Of a stretch of 64,000 nucleotides of DNA, positions 43,320-55,271 are shown one piece after another. Each line of letters starts with the position of its first letter. Within the stretch, counting starts at the first letter, position 1. The notes under the pieces are model-generated. The model was given only the letters and a program-made list of their open reading frames with translations, searched no databases and was not told where the DNA came from. Position numbers and translations under genes: made by a program. Source of the DNA: Marinobacter excellens HL-55 (GTDB taxonomy: Bacteria > Pseudomonadota > Gammaproteobacteria > Pseudomonadales > Oleiphilaceae); assembly GCA_001314845.1 (NCBI GenBank), contig LJZQ01000001.1:239590-303589 (forward strand), written 5' to 3'.

Positions 43320-44153
43320 TCAGGGCAGAATTTCTATGGGTAAATCGCGTGTCGGTGCGGCTTCGTCACACTCCGGATTACGAATGGCAATTTCAACACG
43401 GCGATTGACCGCCCGGTTGTCCGCACTGTCATTGGCAACCAGAGGTCGGGTTTCCGCACGGCCCGCAGCCACCACCTGGTTCGCCGGGATCTGCCGGTTC
43501 AGCACCAGTTCATGCACCACAGACACCGCGCGGGCGGCAGACAGGTCCCAATTGGAACGGTACTGCCCGCTTGAGATGGGTACATTGTCGGTATGGCCAG
43601 ACACCACCACATCACCGGTGCAGGCAGACAACACCTGAACCACCCGATCGATGATCGGAATCATCTCGGGTTTGATGGCGGCGTCACCGGAACGGAAGGT
43701 GGCCTCCTCAGAAAAACGGATAACCACCTGGTCTTCGTCATAATTAACGTTCAAGGTTTCGGAGGCAACTTCCGATTCCAGCTCCTGAATCAGCCGGCCA
43801 GCCAGATCCAGCACACCACCCTGTATCGGCCGGGCTTCTGGTTGCTCAGCGCGCTCATCGATGAATTCTGGCTGGTCCTGCAGTGTTTCGGACGGCTCCG
43901 GCAACGACACCGTGTCGGCTTCAATCAGTGTCAGCGGTGAGCCGCCAATGTCCTCCGCCACCACGTTGCTGGAGCCAAAAGCCAGTGCCATCGAGTTGGC
44001 CATGGCCCGGTATTTTTCCGCGTCCATCTCGGCAAACGATAACAACAGAATAAAAAACGTCAGCAGCAGGGTGGCCAGATCGGCAAAGGTGACAATCCAG
44101 TCCGGCGTCCGTTTTTTATTGGCGTTCTTTTTCAGTGGCCGCGCTGGGTGCAA
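43320..44153 (-). CDS. pomB: Flagellar motor stator protein, MotB/PomB type
   Basis: 277 residues. The single helix PDWIVTFADLATLLLTFFILLLSFAEMD holds the ion-binding Asp (VTFADLATLL), and the C-terminal OmpA-type domain carries VVSGHTDNVPISSGQYRSNWDLSAARAVSVVHEL for peptidoglycan anchoring. The LLLSFAEMD stretch resembles Na+-type PomB more than E. coli MotB, but the driving ion is not certain. The start is a TTG at 44153 (GGGAGG eight bases upstream) three bases after the pomA stop. It forms a pair with pomA. Confidence 0.82.
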   Translation of the reverse strand: MHPARPLKKNANKKRTPDWIVTFADLATLLLTFFILLLSFAEMDAEKYRAMANSMALAFGSSNVVAEDIGGSPLTLIEADTVSLPEPSETLQDQPEFIDERAEQPEARPIQGGVLDLAGRLIQELESEVASETLNVNYDEDQVVIRFSEEATFRSGDAAIKPEMIPIIDRVVQVLSACTGDVVVSGHTDNVPISSGQYRSNWDLSAARAVSVVHELVLNRQIPANQVVAAGRAETRPLVANDSADNRAVNRRVEIAIRNPECDEAAPTRDLPIEILP

Positions 44154-44156
44154 ACC

Positions 44157-44930
44157 TCAGGCCTCCCGCTCCGGTTCCAGATTGGTCCGGTGTTCCGGAG
44201 TGACATACGACGACAGCAACTCGGTCATGACCCTCGGGTTCTCTCCGCGCATGATGCTCTTCATGGAGGTGATGATCAGCATCTGATTGCGTGAATCGTC
44301 TTCCGCTTTAAGCTGCAGCTTATCGGCCAGGGGCAGGGCGATCAGCTGGGCCAGGAAGGCACCGTACAAAGTCGTCAGCAGGGCGATGGCCATGGCCGGA
44401 CCAATGGAGGACGGATCATCCAGCGTGTTCAGCATCTGCACCAGCCCCACCAGGGTGCCGAGCATACCGATAGCCGGTGCCGATTCACCGATACCCCGGA
44501 ACACCCGCTCCGCCACTTCATAGCGCTCAGCGGTCTGTTGGGAGTCTTGCAGCAGCGCTTCTTCCACCAGCTCGGGAGGGTGGCCATCGACACACAAGTT
44601 GATGGCTTTTTGCAGAAATTCATCATCCGTTCGGTGATTTTCCAGGCCCAGAACACCCTCTTTACGAACCACGCGGGCCAAAACACCGACCTCACGGATC
44701 AGCTCGGCGGGTCGCGGCAAACGGTCAGTAAACACGGTACGCATGGCCAGACGAAACGCGCTGACCACCGACGCCATCCTGAACTTGATCAAGGTCACCG
44801 CGAAGGTGCCGCCAAGTACGATGGCCAGGCCTGGCAGGTTCAGAAAGGTCAGGGCCGTGGCATTGGCCAACATGGCCAGTACCACAATCAGGATCCCGGC
44901 GATCAAGCCAACAAGCGTGAGAATGTCCAT
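44157..44930 (-). CDS. pomA: Flagellar motor stator protein, MotA/PomA type
   Basis: 257 residues from the ATG at 44930 (MDILTLVGLIAGILIVVLAML); the TTG two codons earlier is less likely. Four transmembrane helices and the conserved proton/sodium-channel region GESAPAIGMLGTLVGLVQMLNTLDDPSSIGPAMAIALLTTLYGAFLAQLIALPLADKL. The MDLATLVG-like opening resembles PomA. Together with the downstream gene it forms the torque-generating stator complex around the flagellar motor. No other flagellar genes are in the window, so this stator locus is detached from its regulon. Confidence 0.88.
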   Translation of the reverse strand: MDILTLVGLIAGILIVVLAMLANATALTFLNLPGLAIVLGGTFAVTLIKFRMASVVSAFRLAMRTVFTDRLPRPAELIREVGVLARVVRKEGVLGLENHRTDDEFLQKAINLCVDGHPPELVEEALLQDSQQTAERYEVAERVFRGIGESAPAIGMLGTLVGLVQMLNTLDDPSSIGPAMAIALLTTLYGAFLAQLIALPLADKLQLKAEDDSRNQMLIITSMKSIMRGENPRVMTELLSSYVTPEHRTNLEPEREA

Positions 44931-44965
44931 GCACAACCCTTTTGATGTGGCCCGGAAGACCAGCC

Positions 44966-47287
<2,322 letters not shown>

Positions 47288-47339
47288 CGCCGACTCTCCA
47301 GACATCTGATATCAGAAACGATTGTGAATGATGCACAGT

Positions 47340-48485
47340 TCAGGCAACCCGCAGATAACCGCCGGGGGCCGTATTCACCAAGCCTTCAAGCTCCAGCAGC
47401 AGCAATGACTGCATCAGTTGATCTGCAGGCAGCCCAGTGGCGAGACTCAGTGCATCGGTAGACAATGGATCATACCCCAAAGCCTCGAACACCGCGATTT
47501 CCCGGCTATCGAGACCAGATGTATCGAGCACCGACCGGCCGGCCATAACAGCACCCGAATCGTTGTTCATGGACCACCAGGTGCCCAGCTCTTCCAGAAT
47601 ATCATCGGCGGTTTCGACCAGTCGGGCGCCTTGCTTGATCAACTGGTGACAGCCTCGCGCCACCGGACTGTGTACAGACCCCGGAATGGCGAATACTTCC
47701 CGACCCTGCTCGAGGGCGGTCCGGGCGGTGATCAGAGATCCACTGCGCAGACTTGCTTCGACTACCAACACGCCCCGGCTCAAGCCACTGATGATCCGGT
47801 TGCGCTGAGGAAAATGAGCCGCCCGTGGCTCAGTGCCCGGCGCATATTCCGAGACAATCAGCCCCTGATCTATTATTCGCTGGGCCAGCTTGCGATGCTG
47901 CGCAGGGTAAAGGCGATCAAGACCACAGCCAACCACGGCAATGGTGGGGAATCCCGCATCCAGGGCACCGGCGTGAGCCGCACCATCAATGCCCAGGGCC
48001 AGTCCACTGGTGATCACAAGCCCCCGCCGGCCCAGCTCCGCAGAAAATTGCCGAGCATGGTCAAGGCCCGCTCGGGTCGCGTTACGGCTGCCCACAACCC
48101 CCAACTGATCCCGTTGCAGCAAGCCGATATCGCCCCGGCCGTACAGCAACAACGGGGCATTATGAATGTGTCTGAGTGCCTCCGGATAAGCATCCTCACC
48201 AAGGCCAACCAGAACAATATTGTGATCCTCGCAAGCTGCCTGTATTGCCAGTGCCTGCCGCAGTACCGGATGCTCGGTATGGCCAACTTGCCAGGCAACG
48301 ACCGCCGCAACGGCATCATCCGTGAGGCCCATCGCCTTTAGCGTTGAGACGTTCATCTCGAGAATATCCGTCAGGCTTTCAGTCTGGGCGAGAATGCGCT
48401 CACGCACCTTGAGCCCGAACCGGGGCAGAAGTGTCAGCAGCAGCCAGCGGCTGCCTGAAGATTGCAGAATGCTTTGTGCAGACAT
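47340..48485 (-). CDS. dprA: DNA-processing protein DprA
   Basis: 381 residues. DprA loads RecA onto incoming single-stranded DNA during natural transformation. The Rossmann-like core shows GSRNATRAGLDHARQF, VITSGLALGIDGAAHAGALDAGFPTIAVVGCGLDRLYPAQHRKLAQRI and GSLITARTALEQGREVFAIPGS. An N-terminal SAM-like region and a C-terminal winged-helix-type tail (GLPADQLMQSLLLLELEGLV) complete the usual form. AAGGAT lies upstream. Its 3' end is downstream of the LysM terminator. Confidence 0.95.
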   Translation of the reverse strand: MSAQSILQSSGSRWLLLTLLPRFGLKVRERILAQTESLTDILEMNVSTLKAMGLTDDAVAAVVAWQVGHTEHPVLRQALAIQAACEDHNIVLVGLGEDAYPEALRHIHNAPLLLYGRGDIGLLQRDQLGVVGSRNATRAGLDHARQFSAELGRRGLVITSGLALGIDGAAHAGALDAGFPTIAVVGCGLDRLYPAQHRKLAQRIIDQGLIVSEYAPGTEPRAAHFPQRNRIISGLSRGVLVVEASLRSGSLITARTALEQGREVFAIPGSVHSPVARGCHQLIKQGARLVETADDILEELGTWWSMNNDSGAVMAGRSVLDTSGLDSREIAVFEALGYDPLSTDALSLATGLPADQLMQSLLLLELEGLVNTAPGGYLRVA

Positions 48486-48505
48486 AATTTCATCCTTGAA
48501 ACGAC

Positions 48506-48533
48506 AATGGCCGGGCGATCCTGCCCGGCCATT
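48506..48533. terminator. Hairpin after the LysM gene, before dprA
   Basis: An 11-bp stem AATGGCCGGGC/GCCCGGCCATT with a six-base loop (GATCCT) lies in the 82-base gap between the LysM gene stop and the dprA start on the minus strand. There is no strong T tract, so it may be a weak terminator or RNA stabiliser. Confidence 0.65.
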
Positions 48534-48567
48534 CTATCCTATCACTCATTTGCTCATGTGCGGGTGA

Positions 48568-49584
48568 TCAGGGATTGGTAACCTGATCACCGACAGCCAG
48601 TGGCCGGGTTGCCTGAAGTACCAGACCGTAGCTCATTTTCTCATAGGTCTGGAACACCATCAGCAGGCCCGCACGCTCAGATGGCAGCTCAATGGTTTCA
48701 CCGGTGACCGGATCACGAACCATGTTGCCGGTTTTCATCACGGCCATGACGTTACCCGCCTTCAGGCCTTCGCGCTCACCGCGGTTGATGGCCACCACAT
48801 TATACTGGCCGATCTGGTTAACACCGCCGTCTACCGAAATCATCACGCCCTTGATCTCCTCATCCGGTGAGCTGGGCACAAAATTGGTGGTCAAGCCGCG
48901 GTCTTCGTTAATCAGCAGACGATCACCAATGCGCACCTCTTCACTGGAGCGGGTTAGCGTCATGGTCAACACATCGCTGTTTTCTGCGGTGATCCTGCCG
49001 CGGGCGATACTACGGGCTTCCAGTCCCAGAAACTCGCCGGTCTCCGGATCAACAAACTCTTTGCTGCGACGGAAGATACCCACACGATCGGCTGGCTTCT
49101 GGCCGCGGGCATACACTTTGTCGCCGGCACCGGTAATGATCCGCCCGTCTTCGCCTTCCAGAATGTAGGGTGCACCGTTGATTTCATCTGGCGATACAAT
49201 ACGGGTGTCAGTCAGGAAGCTGCTGATCGCATCCAGGGGGATCGCCGGGATCGGGGTGTCGATGGCTTCAGAACGAATCTGGGGCGACAGCTTGATCACG
49301 TCGCTGGTGGCCACCTTGGTGATCCGGGGCTTACCATCGATATACACCAGAGCAAGTCGATCGCCCGGGTAAATCAGGTGAGGATTGGCAACCTGAGGGT
49401 TCACGTGCCAGATTTCTGGCCAGTACCAGGGGTTGTTCAGGAATCGCCCTGAAATGTCCCAAAGGGTATCCCCTTTGACGACGGTGTAACGCTCAGGATG
49501 ATCAGACCTCAGCTCCGGTTGTGCCTGGGCCCAGGAGGTAAATAGCAGCATGGTGGCTGCCAGAGCGTACAACAGTTTCCTCAT
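48568..49584 (-). CDS. LysM domain envelope protein
   Basis: 338 residues with a signal peptide (MRKLLYALAATMLLFTSWAQA) and an N-terminal LysM peptidoglycan-binding domain (RYTVVKGDTLWDISGRFLNNPWYWPEIWHVNPQVANPHLIYPGDRLALV). The C-terminal part is beta-rich and shows repeated GDRL/GE-type strands. It occupies the position of PA0020 between dprA and def as I recall it. A role in cell-wall maintenance is plausible. AAGGA lies nine bases before the ATG. Confidence 0.85.
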   Translation of the reverse strand: MRKLLYALAATMLLFTSWAQAQPELRSDHPERYTVVKGDTLWDISGRFLNNPWYWPEIWHVNPQVANPHLIYPGDRLALVYIDGKPRITKVATSDVIKLSPQIRSEAIDTPIPAIPLDAISSFLTDTRIVSPDEINGAPYILEGEDGRIITGAGDKVYARGQKPADRVGIFRRSKEFVDPETGEFLGLEARSIARGRITAENSDVLTMTLTRSSEEVRIGDRLLINEDRGLTTNFVPSSPDEEIKGVMISVDGGVNQIGQYNVVAINRGEREGLKAGNVMAVMKTGNMVRDPVTGETIELPSERAGLLMVFQTYEKMSYGLVLQATRPLAVGDQVTNP

Positions 49585-49770
49585 TGTCTATATCCTTGAT
49601 CGCGTGCCTAGAATCTTTGCGTTCAGTAATGTCGCCGCAGTATTCTCGCAGCTTATTACGTTGTTATTCCCGTTACTATAGAAGAAGTCTGGGGATTTGT
49701 GATGTTATCTTTTGTTCTTCGAGTAAATTCTGCAGCAAGCTTGAAAGATTTTAACTATTAACTGATCAGT

Positions 49771-49800
49771 TTGTACTCAATCGCTAATTTATCGGATAAT
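49771..49800 (+). promoter_or_regulatory. Candidate sigma70 promoter for def
   Basis: TTGTAC (49771-49776) and GATAAT (49795-49800) are spaced by 18 bases, close to consensus. The start site would be near 49807. Confidence 0.5.
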
Positions 49801-49816
49801 AGCTACATCACGTTCG

Positions 49817-49837
49817 CGTCATGATAGGTTCATGACG
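49817..49837. promoter_or_regulatory. 8-bp inverted repeat, possible operator upstream of def
   Basis: CGTCATGA-TAGGT-TCATGACG is an exact palindrome with a five-base spacer, just downstream of the predicted transcription start and 46 bases before def. It has the size of a dimeric regulator site; the regulator is not identified. Confidence 0.5.
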
Positions 49838-49883
49838 GAAATTTGCGCAGACCGCCGTCGCATTTCAGAGAAGCCAAAGCACT

Positions 49884-50387
49884 ATGATTTTAGAGATTCT
49901 TGAATATCCGGATCCCCGTCTTCGCACCATTGCCAAGCCGGTAGGCGAGGTAACCGACGACATCCGCACCCTGATCGACGACATGTTCGAGACCATGTAC
50001 GATGCTTCCGGCATTGGACTGGCCGCTACTCAGGTAAATGTGCACAAGCAGATCATCGTAATGGATCTGTCGGAAGACAAGAGCGAACCGAGGGTATTCA
50101 TTAACCCGAAGATTGAAGTTCTGGATGGTGAGCTTGAAGCCATGCAGGAAGGCTGCCTGTCGGTGCCCGGCTTCTACGAAGACGTTAAGCGCATCGAGCA
50201 CTGCCGGATTACCGCCAAAGATCGCAATGGTGAGGAGTTCGTGATCGAAGCCACTGGCCTGCTGGCTGTGTGCATCCAACATGAAATGGACCACCTGAAC
50301 GGCAAACTGTTTGTGGATTACCTCAGCTCGCTCAAGCGGACCCGCATTCGCAAGAAGCTGGAAAAACAGCACAAACAGAGCGCCTGA
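49884..50387 (+). CDS. def: Peptide deformylase
   Basis: 167-residue metalloenzyme that removes the N-formyl group from nascent proteins. The three family motifs are intact: GIGLAATQ (motif 1), EGCLSVPG with the metal-binding Cys (motif 2) and [12 protein letters not shown] with the HExxH (motif 3). It starts at an ATG and leads into fmt, rsmB and trkA, but a terminator hairpin sits between def and fmt. Confidence 0.97.
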   Translation: MILEILEYPDPRLRTIAKPVGEVTDDIRTLIDDMFETMYDASGIGLAATQVNVHKQIIVMDLSEDKSEPRVFINPKIEVLDGELEAMQEGCLSVPGFYEDVKRIEHCRITAKDRNGEEFVIEATGLLAVCIQHEMDHLNGKLFVDYLSSLKRTRIRKKLEKQHKQSA

Positions 50388-50416
50388 GCGGCACTCAGCA
50401 TCGGATAGACTTCAGG

Positions 50417-50439
50417 ACCGGGTTGCGACCCGGTTTTTT
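50417..50439 (+). terminator. Intrinsic terminator after def
   Basis: ACCGGGT-TGCG-ACCCGGT followed by five further T residues, a textbook rho-independent structure 30 bases past the def stop and 31 before the fmt start. Confidence 0.85.
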
Positions 50440-50469
50440 CGTATTCAACGACACAGAGACAACACCACC

Positions 50470-51405
50470 GTGCGAATCGTGTTTGCCGGAACGCCGGACT
50501 TTGCTGCCACCGCGCTGAAAGCTTTGCTGAACGCTGGCCATACTGTGGTAGGCGTGTACAGCCAGCCAGACCGACCCGCGGGCCGTGGCCGAAAACTGAT
50601 GCCCAGCCCGGTCAAACAGGTTGCACTGGATGCCAACCTGCCGGTGTTCCAGCCCGACAGTCTGAAACCGGAAGATGCCCAACAGGAACTGGCCGCGCTG
50701 CAACCTGACGTAATGATCGTTGCCGCCTACGGCCTGATTCTGCCGAAAGCCGTTCTGACCATTCCAAGCTACGGCTGCCTGAACATCCACGCCTCCCTGT
50801 TACCACGGTGGCGCGGTGCAGCGCCCATTCAGCGCGCCATTGCCGCCGGCGATCGCGAAACCGGCATTACCATCATGCAGATGGACGTAGGCCTGGATAC
50901 CGGCGACATGCTGCTGAAAGAAACAACGCCCATCCGCCCGGACGACACCGGCGGTAGCCTGCATGACCGCCTGGCGGAAATGGGCGGCAAAGCCATCATC
51001 ACAGCACTGATCAGCCTGGGCAAAGGCGAGCTGACCGGCGAGCCCCAGATCGATGATGACGCCAATTACGCCCACAAACTGTCAAAAGAAGAAGGCCATA
51101 TCGACTGGACCCGCAGCGCACCCGAGATCGAACGGCTGATCCGCGCCTTCAACCCCTGGCCCGGCACCTTTACCGATCTGGGCGATCAGCGCATCCGCAT
51201 TCATCAAGCCGAAGCGTTAGCGACAAGCAGCGACAAAACACCCGGCACCGTGCTGCGCCGCGAACGCGAGGGCGTCGATATCGCCTGCGGTGCCGGCAGT
51301 CTCAGAGTAACTTCGGTGCAACTACGTGGCACCCGTGCCCTGAGCGTGAATGATCTGATCAACGGCGGCAAACCGATGCTACTGCCAGCACAGGAGCTGC
51401 ACTGA
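50470..51405 (+). CDS. fmt: Methionyl-tRNA formyltransferase
   Basis: 311 residues from the GTG at 50470 (VRIVFAGTPDFAATALKALL); the ORF-track start at 50311 overlaps def in another frame. It formylates initiator Met-tRNA using 10-formyl-THF. The catalytic stretch LNIHASLLPRWRGAAPIQRAI (Asn-His-Asp-type triad) and MDVGLDTGDML are intact, with the C-terminal OB-fold domain complete. The ribosome binding site is weak. It begins downstream of a def terminator. Confidence 0.95.
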   Translation: MRIVFAGTPDFAATALKALLNAGHTVVGVYSQPDRPAGRGRKLMPSPVKQVALDANLPVFQPDSLKPEDAQQELAALQPDVMIVAAYGLILPKAVLTIPSYGCLNIHASLLPRWRGAAPIQRAIAAGDRETGITIMQMDVGLDTGDMLLKETTPIRPDDTGGSLHDRLAEMGGKAIITALISLGKGELTGEPQIDDDANYAHKLSKEEGHIDWTRSAPEIERLIRAFNPWPGTFTDLGDQRIRIHQAEALATSSDKTPGTVLRREREGVDIACGAGSLRVTSVQLRGTRALSVNDLINGGKPMLLPAQELH

Positions 51406-51407
51406 TC

Positions 51408-52709
51408 ATGGCCTATCAGCCCCTGCCGTTTCGTGCGGTCGCCGCCAATGTGTTGCTGGCGGTGGAAAACGGCCAGTCGCTGAGCCAGTGCCTGCCGGTG
51501 GCCCTGGGCCAGTTGCCACCGGAACAACGCCCGCAACTGCAAGCCATTTGCTACGGCACCTGCCGCTGGTTTCACAGGCTTGAGGGTGAACTTAACCAGC
51601 GCCTGAAGAAACCCTTACGCAAGCCCGACCAGGTTATCCACCACCTGATGCTGGTGGCGCTTTTCCAGCTTCGATTCAGTGAACAGGCTACCTATGCGGT
51701 ATTAAACGAAACCGTAGAGGCCTGCCGCGCCCTGGACAAGCCGCACCTGACCGGCCTGGTTAACGGGGTACTGCGTGCTGCCGAGCGAGAGGGCGCGCCA
51801 GAACCGAAAGACGACAGCAGCCAGTACAGCCACCCCGTGTGGATGGTGGAAAAACTGCGCCATAACTGGCCGGACGACTGGCAAGCTATTCTCAAGGCCA
51901 ATAATACCCAGGCGCCGATGACCCTGCGGGTGAATGCTCTGCGCTTCAGCCGGGACGAATACCTTGCGTTGCTAAAAGAGGCCGGCATTAACGCACAGCC
52001 CACCCGCTTTGCGCCTTTTGGCATCCAGCTGGAGCACCCGGTGCCGGTCGACCGGCTACCCTGGTTTGAGGACGGCGCCGCCAGCGTTCAGGACGAAGCC
52101 GCCCAGCTGTGTACCACCCTGATCGACTTGCAACCGGGCCAGCGGGTGCTGGACGCCTGCGCCGCACCGGGGGGCAAAACCTGCGCCATTCTGGAAGCCT
52201 GCGCCGACCTTGCCGAAGTGGTCGCCATCGACGAATCCGCCGAGCGACTGCCCAGAGTTCAGGAAAACCTCGACCGCCTGGATCTCGTCGCCACGTTAAA
52301 AGAAGCGGACGCCGCTGACATTGATCAATGGTGGGACGGCGAAGCCTTCGACCGTATCCTGCTGGACGTGCCCTGCAGCGCTACTGGCGTAATCCGCCGG
52401 CACCCGGACATCAAGCTGCTGCGCCGGGAATCTGACATCGTACCCCTGGCCGCCATTCAGCTTGGTCTGCTTGATGCCATGTGGTCTATCCTGAAACCGG
52501 GCGGGCGGCTGGTCTACGCGACCTGTTCGGTGTTTCCGCAGGAGAACCACCGTATAATCCAGCGGTTCCTCAAGCAGCAGGAACAGGCACAGCTGATTCA
52601 GACAGACGCAGCCTGGGGCCGTGACATGACCACCGGCCGCCAGATACTGCCAGACCCGGACAGCCACGACGGCTTTTTCTATGCCGTGCTGGAGAAACCT
52701 GAACTATGA
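51408..52709 (+). CDS. rsmB: 16S rRNA (cytosine967-C5)-methyltransferase
   Basis: 433 residues. An N-terminal NusB-like RNA-binding domain ([21 protein letters not shown]) precedes the SAM methyltransferase domain with [20 protein letters not shown], the catalytic [19 protein letters not shown] (TPCSxxG-type Cys) and [11 protein letters not shown]. It methylates C967 of 16S rRNA. Two bases from the fmt stop and overlapping trkA by four bases. Confidence 0.96.
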   Translation: MAYQPLPFRAVAANVLLAVENGQSLSQCLPVALGQLPPEQRPQLQAICYGTCRWFHRLEGELNQRLKKPLRKPDQVIHHLMLVALFQLRFSEQATYAVLNETVEACRALDKPHLTGLVNGVLRAAEREGAPEPKDDSSQYSHPVWMVEKLRHNWPDDWQAILKANNTQAPMTLRVNALRFSRDEYLALLKEAGINAQPTRFAPFGIQLEHPVPVDRLPWFEDGAASVQDEAAQLCTTLIDLQPGQRVLDACAAPGGKTCAILEACADLAEVVAIDESAERLPRVQENLDRLDLVATLKEADAADIDQWWDGEAFDRILLDVPCSATGVIRRHPDIKLLRRESDIVPLAAIQLGLLDAMWSILKPGGRLVYATCSVFPQENHRIIQRFLKQQEQAQLIQTDAAWGRDMTTGRQILPDPDSHDGFFYAVLEKPEL

Positions 52710-54109
52710 AAATCCTGATTCTCGGTGCAGGCCAGGTTGGCGGTACCCTGGCGGAAAACCTCGCCAACGAAGCCAACGACATTACGATCATCGACAGCGA
52801 CAGCGCACGCCTGCGGGAGCTGCAGGATCGGCTGGACATCCGCACCATGCACGGCCGGGCATCCTATCCGACCGTGTTGCGCCAGGCCGGCGCCGAAGAT
52901 GCCGACATGGTGATCGCGGTCACCAACAGCGACGAGACCAACATGGTCGCCTGTCAGGTGTCCAAGTTGCTTTACAAAACCCCGACCACCATCTGCCGGG
53001 TTCGTGCCGGGGCCTATCTGGCGAAACCGGAACTGTTCTATAACCGGGATACGGTCAAAGAGCTGGACACTTTGCGCGGCTTTCCGATTGATGTACTGAT
53101 CAGCCCCGAACAGCTGGTGACCAAGCACATCACTCGCTTGATCGAATATCCGGGCACCCTGCAGGTACTGGAATTCTCCCGAGGTCTGGTGCGGCTGGTG
53201 GCAATCCGGGCCATTGAAGGCGGCCCGCTGGTCGGTCGTGAATTGTCCTACCTGCGCACCCACATGCCAAAAATCGATACCCGGGTTGCGGCCATTTTCC
53301 GGAAAGACCGCGCCATCATGCCCCAGGGCAACACGGTGATCGAAGACGGCGACGAGGTATTCTTTATTGCGGCAGCCGATCACATTCGCTCGGTCATGAG
53401 TGAGCTTCAGCCGTTATCCAAGCCCTACAAACGCGTTTTTATCTGCGGTGGTGGCAACATCGGTTATCGTCTGGCGAGCACACTGGAAGGCCGCTACCAG
53501 GTGAAGATACTCGAGCGGGATCACGATCGCTGCGTGATGTTGTCTGAACGGCTACGCAAAACCGTGGTACTTGAGGGCAACGCCGCCAACAAAGACATTC
53601 TGTTGGAAGAAAATATCGAGAATACCGATGTATTCTGCGCCGTCACCAACGATGACGAAGCCAACATCATGGCCTCACTCCTGGCCAAGCGCCTGGGCGC
53701 CCGCAAGGTACTGACCCTGATCAATAATCCGGATTACGTGGACCTGATTCAGGGCGGCGATATTGACGTTGCCATCTCGCCCCAGCAGACCACCATCGGC
53801 AGCCTGCTGACCCATGTACGCCGGGGCGATGTGGTCAACGTTCACTCCCTGCGCCGGGGTGCTGCAGAAGCCATCGAAGCGATCGCCCACGGCGATCACC
53901 GGTCCTCTAAAGTCGTGGGCAAACGACTGGACGAGATCAACCTGCCGCCGGGCACCACCATCGGCGCCATCGTCCGGCACAACGAGGTCTTCATCGCCCA
54001 CGATCATCTGCGGATACAGCCAGACGACCACGTGATCCTGTTCCTGGTCGACAAGACCCGGATCCGCGATGTCGAAAAACTGTTCCAGGTGGGCCTCACG
54101 TTCTTCTGA
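52706..54109 (+). CDS. trkA: Trk system potassium uptake protein TrkA
   Basis: 467 residues made of two RCK units in tandem: each has a nucleotide-binding Rossmann fold ([20 protein letters not shown] and [20 protein letters not shown]) followed by an RCK-C domain. TrkA is the peripheral, NAD(H)-binding regulatory subunit of the Trk K+ transporter. It overlaps rsmB by four bases, as in E. coli. Confidence 0.96.
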   Translation: MKILILGAGQVGGTLAENLANEANDITIIDSDSARLRELQDRLDIRTMHGRASYPTVLRQAGAEDADMVIAVTNSDETNMVACQVSKLLYKTPTTICRVRAGAYLAKPELFYNRDTVKELDTLRGFPIDVLISPEQLVTKHITRLIEYPGTLQVLEFSRGLVRLVAIRAIEGGPLVGRELSYLRTHMPKIDTRVAAIFRKDRAIMPQGNTVIEDGDEVFFIAAADHIRSVMSELQPLSKPYKRVFICGGGNIGYRLASTLEGRYQVKILERDHDRCVMLSERLRKTVVLEGNAANKDILLEENIENTDVFCAVTNDDEANIMASLLAKRLGARKVLTLINNPDYVDLIQGGDIDVAISPQQTTIGSLLTHVRRGDVVNVHSLRRGAAEAIEAIAHGDHRSSKVVGKRLDEINLPPGTTIGAIVRHNEVFIAHDHLRIQPDDHVILFLVDKTRIRDVEKLFQVGLTFF

Positions 54110-54167
54110 TTGATCCAAGACAAAACAACAGCCTGGCATGCACTTAGAAATGCAACGCCAGCAGGCG

Positions 54168-54173
54168 TATAAT
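54168..54173 (+). promoter_or_regulatory. -10 box for glyQS
   Basis: A consensus TATAAT lies 72 bases before the glyQ GTG; the -35 (TTAGAA, 18 bases upstream) is weak. Its position inside the ORF-track extension argues against the ATG at 54138 as the glyQ start. Confidence 0.5.
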
Positions 54174-54245
54174 GCGCGTTTTCAAAATTCCGGAGCGCCC
54201 CAGAAGACGGGGCGCCACACACAGACTGACCAGCAGGCAATCGTC

Positions 54246-55271
54246 GTGACAGACAAGGCAACCAACAACTCCGCGCCGGATATCAAGACCTTTCAGGGTC
54301 TGATCCTGGCACTGCAGAATTTCTGGGCGCAGCATGGCTGCGTGGTTCTCCAGCCGCTTGATATGGAAGTCGGCGCCGGTACTTTTCATCCGGCCACCTT
54401 CCTGCGCTCGATCGGACCGGAAACCTGGAACTCCGCCTACGTTCAACCCAGCCGCCGTCCTACCGATGGCCGCTACGGCGAAAACCCTAACCGCCTGCAG
54501 CATTATTATCAGTTTCAGGTGGTGCTCAAGCCTTCGCCAGACAACATTCAGGAGCTGTACCTGGATTCGTTGCGGGCACTGGGACTGGACCCCCTGGTAC
54601 ATGACATTCGCTTTGTTGAAGACAACTGGGAATCGCCAACTCTGGGCGCCTGGGGCCTGGGCTGGGAAATCTGGCTAAATGGCATGGAAGTCACTCAGTT
54701 TACCTACTTCCAGCAAGTGGGCGGCCTGGAATGCTACCCGGTTACCGGCGAGCTGACCTACGGTCTTGAGCGCATCGCCATGTACATTCAGGGCGTAGAC
54801 AGCGTGTATGACCTGGTCTGGACCAAAGGCCCGGACGGTGTGGTCACCTACGGCGACGTGTTCCATCAGCAGGAAGTGGAGATGTCCACTTACAACTTTG
54901 AGCACGCCGACACCGAGTTTCTGTTCCACAGCTTTGATGCCTACGAGCGCGAAAGCGCCCGCCTGATCGAAGCCGGCCTGCCACTGCCCGCCTACGAGCA
55001 GGTACTCAAAGCCTCCCATACTTTCAACCTGTTGGACGCCCGCCACGCCATTTCCGTGACTGAGCGCCAGCGCTTTATTCTGCGTGTTCGCACCCTGGCC
55101 CGTTCGGTCGCTCAGGCTTACTTTGATAGCCGCCGTGCCCTGGGCTTCCCACTGGCGCCGGAACACCTTCGTAAGGAGGTGTTGGCCGCAGCCGACGCTG
55201 CAGACGCCAAAGCCAATGGCAAAAAAGGCAAGAAAGTGAAGAAGGCACCGCAGGAACAGGGGAACGCGTAA
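54246..55271 (+). CDS. glyQ: Glycine--tRNA ligase alpha subunit
   Basis: 341 residues from the GTG at 54246 ([20 protein letters not shown]). The alpha subunit of the tetrameric (alpha2beta2) glycyl-tRNA synthetase holds the aminoacylation site. [35 protein letters not shown] and [36 protein letters not shown] are hallmark sequences. It has a lysine-rich C-terminal tail ([21 protein letters not shown]) beyond the usual ~315 residues. Overlaps glyS by one base. Confidence 0.95.
   Translation: MTDKATNNSAPDIKTFQGLILALQNFWAQHGCVVLQPLDMEVGAGTFHPATFLRSIGPETWNSAYVQPSRRPTDGRYGENPNRLQHYYQFQVVLKPSPDNIQELYLDSLRALGLDPLVHDIRFVEDNWESPTLGAWGLGWEIWLNGMEVTQFTYFQQVGGLECYPVTGELTYGLERIAMYIQGVDSVYDLVWTKGPDGVVTYGDVFHQQEVEMSTYNFEHADTEFLFHSFDAYERESARLIEAGLPLPAYEQVLKASHTFNLLDARHAISVTERQRFILRVRTLARSVAQAYFDSRRALGFPLAPEHLRKEVLAAADAADAKANGKKGKKVKKAPQEQGNA

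Larger units (their letters stand above)
49585..49883. other. Divergent intergenic region, LysM gene / def
   Basis: 299 bases, markedly more AT-rich than the flanks. It holds the def promoter candidate and an inverted repeat (see separate entries). No open frame or tRNA is visible; a small RNA cannot be excluded. Confidence 0.6.

Noticed and set aside
54138-54245. N-terminal 36-residue extension of GlyQ
   Set aside because: A consensus -10 box lies inside it, and the GlyQ family begins near TFQGLI; the GTG at 54246 fits.
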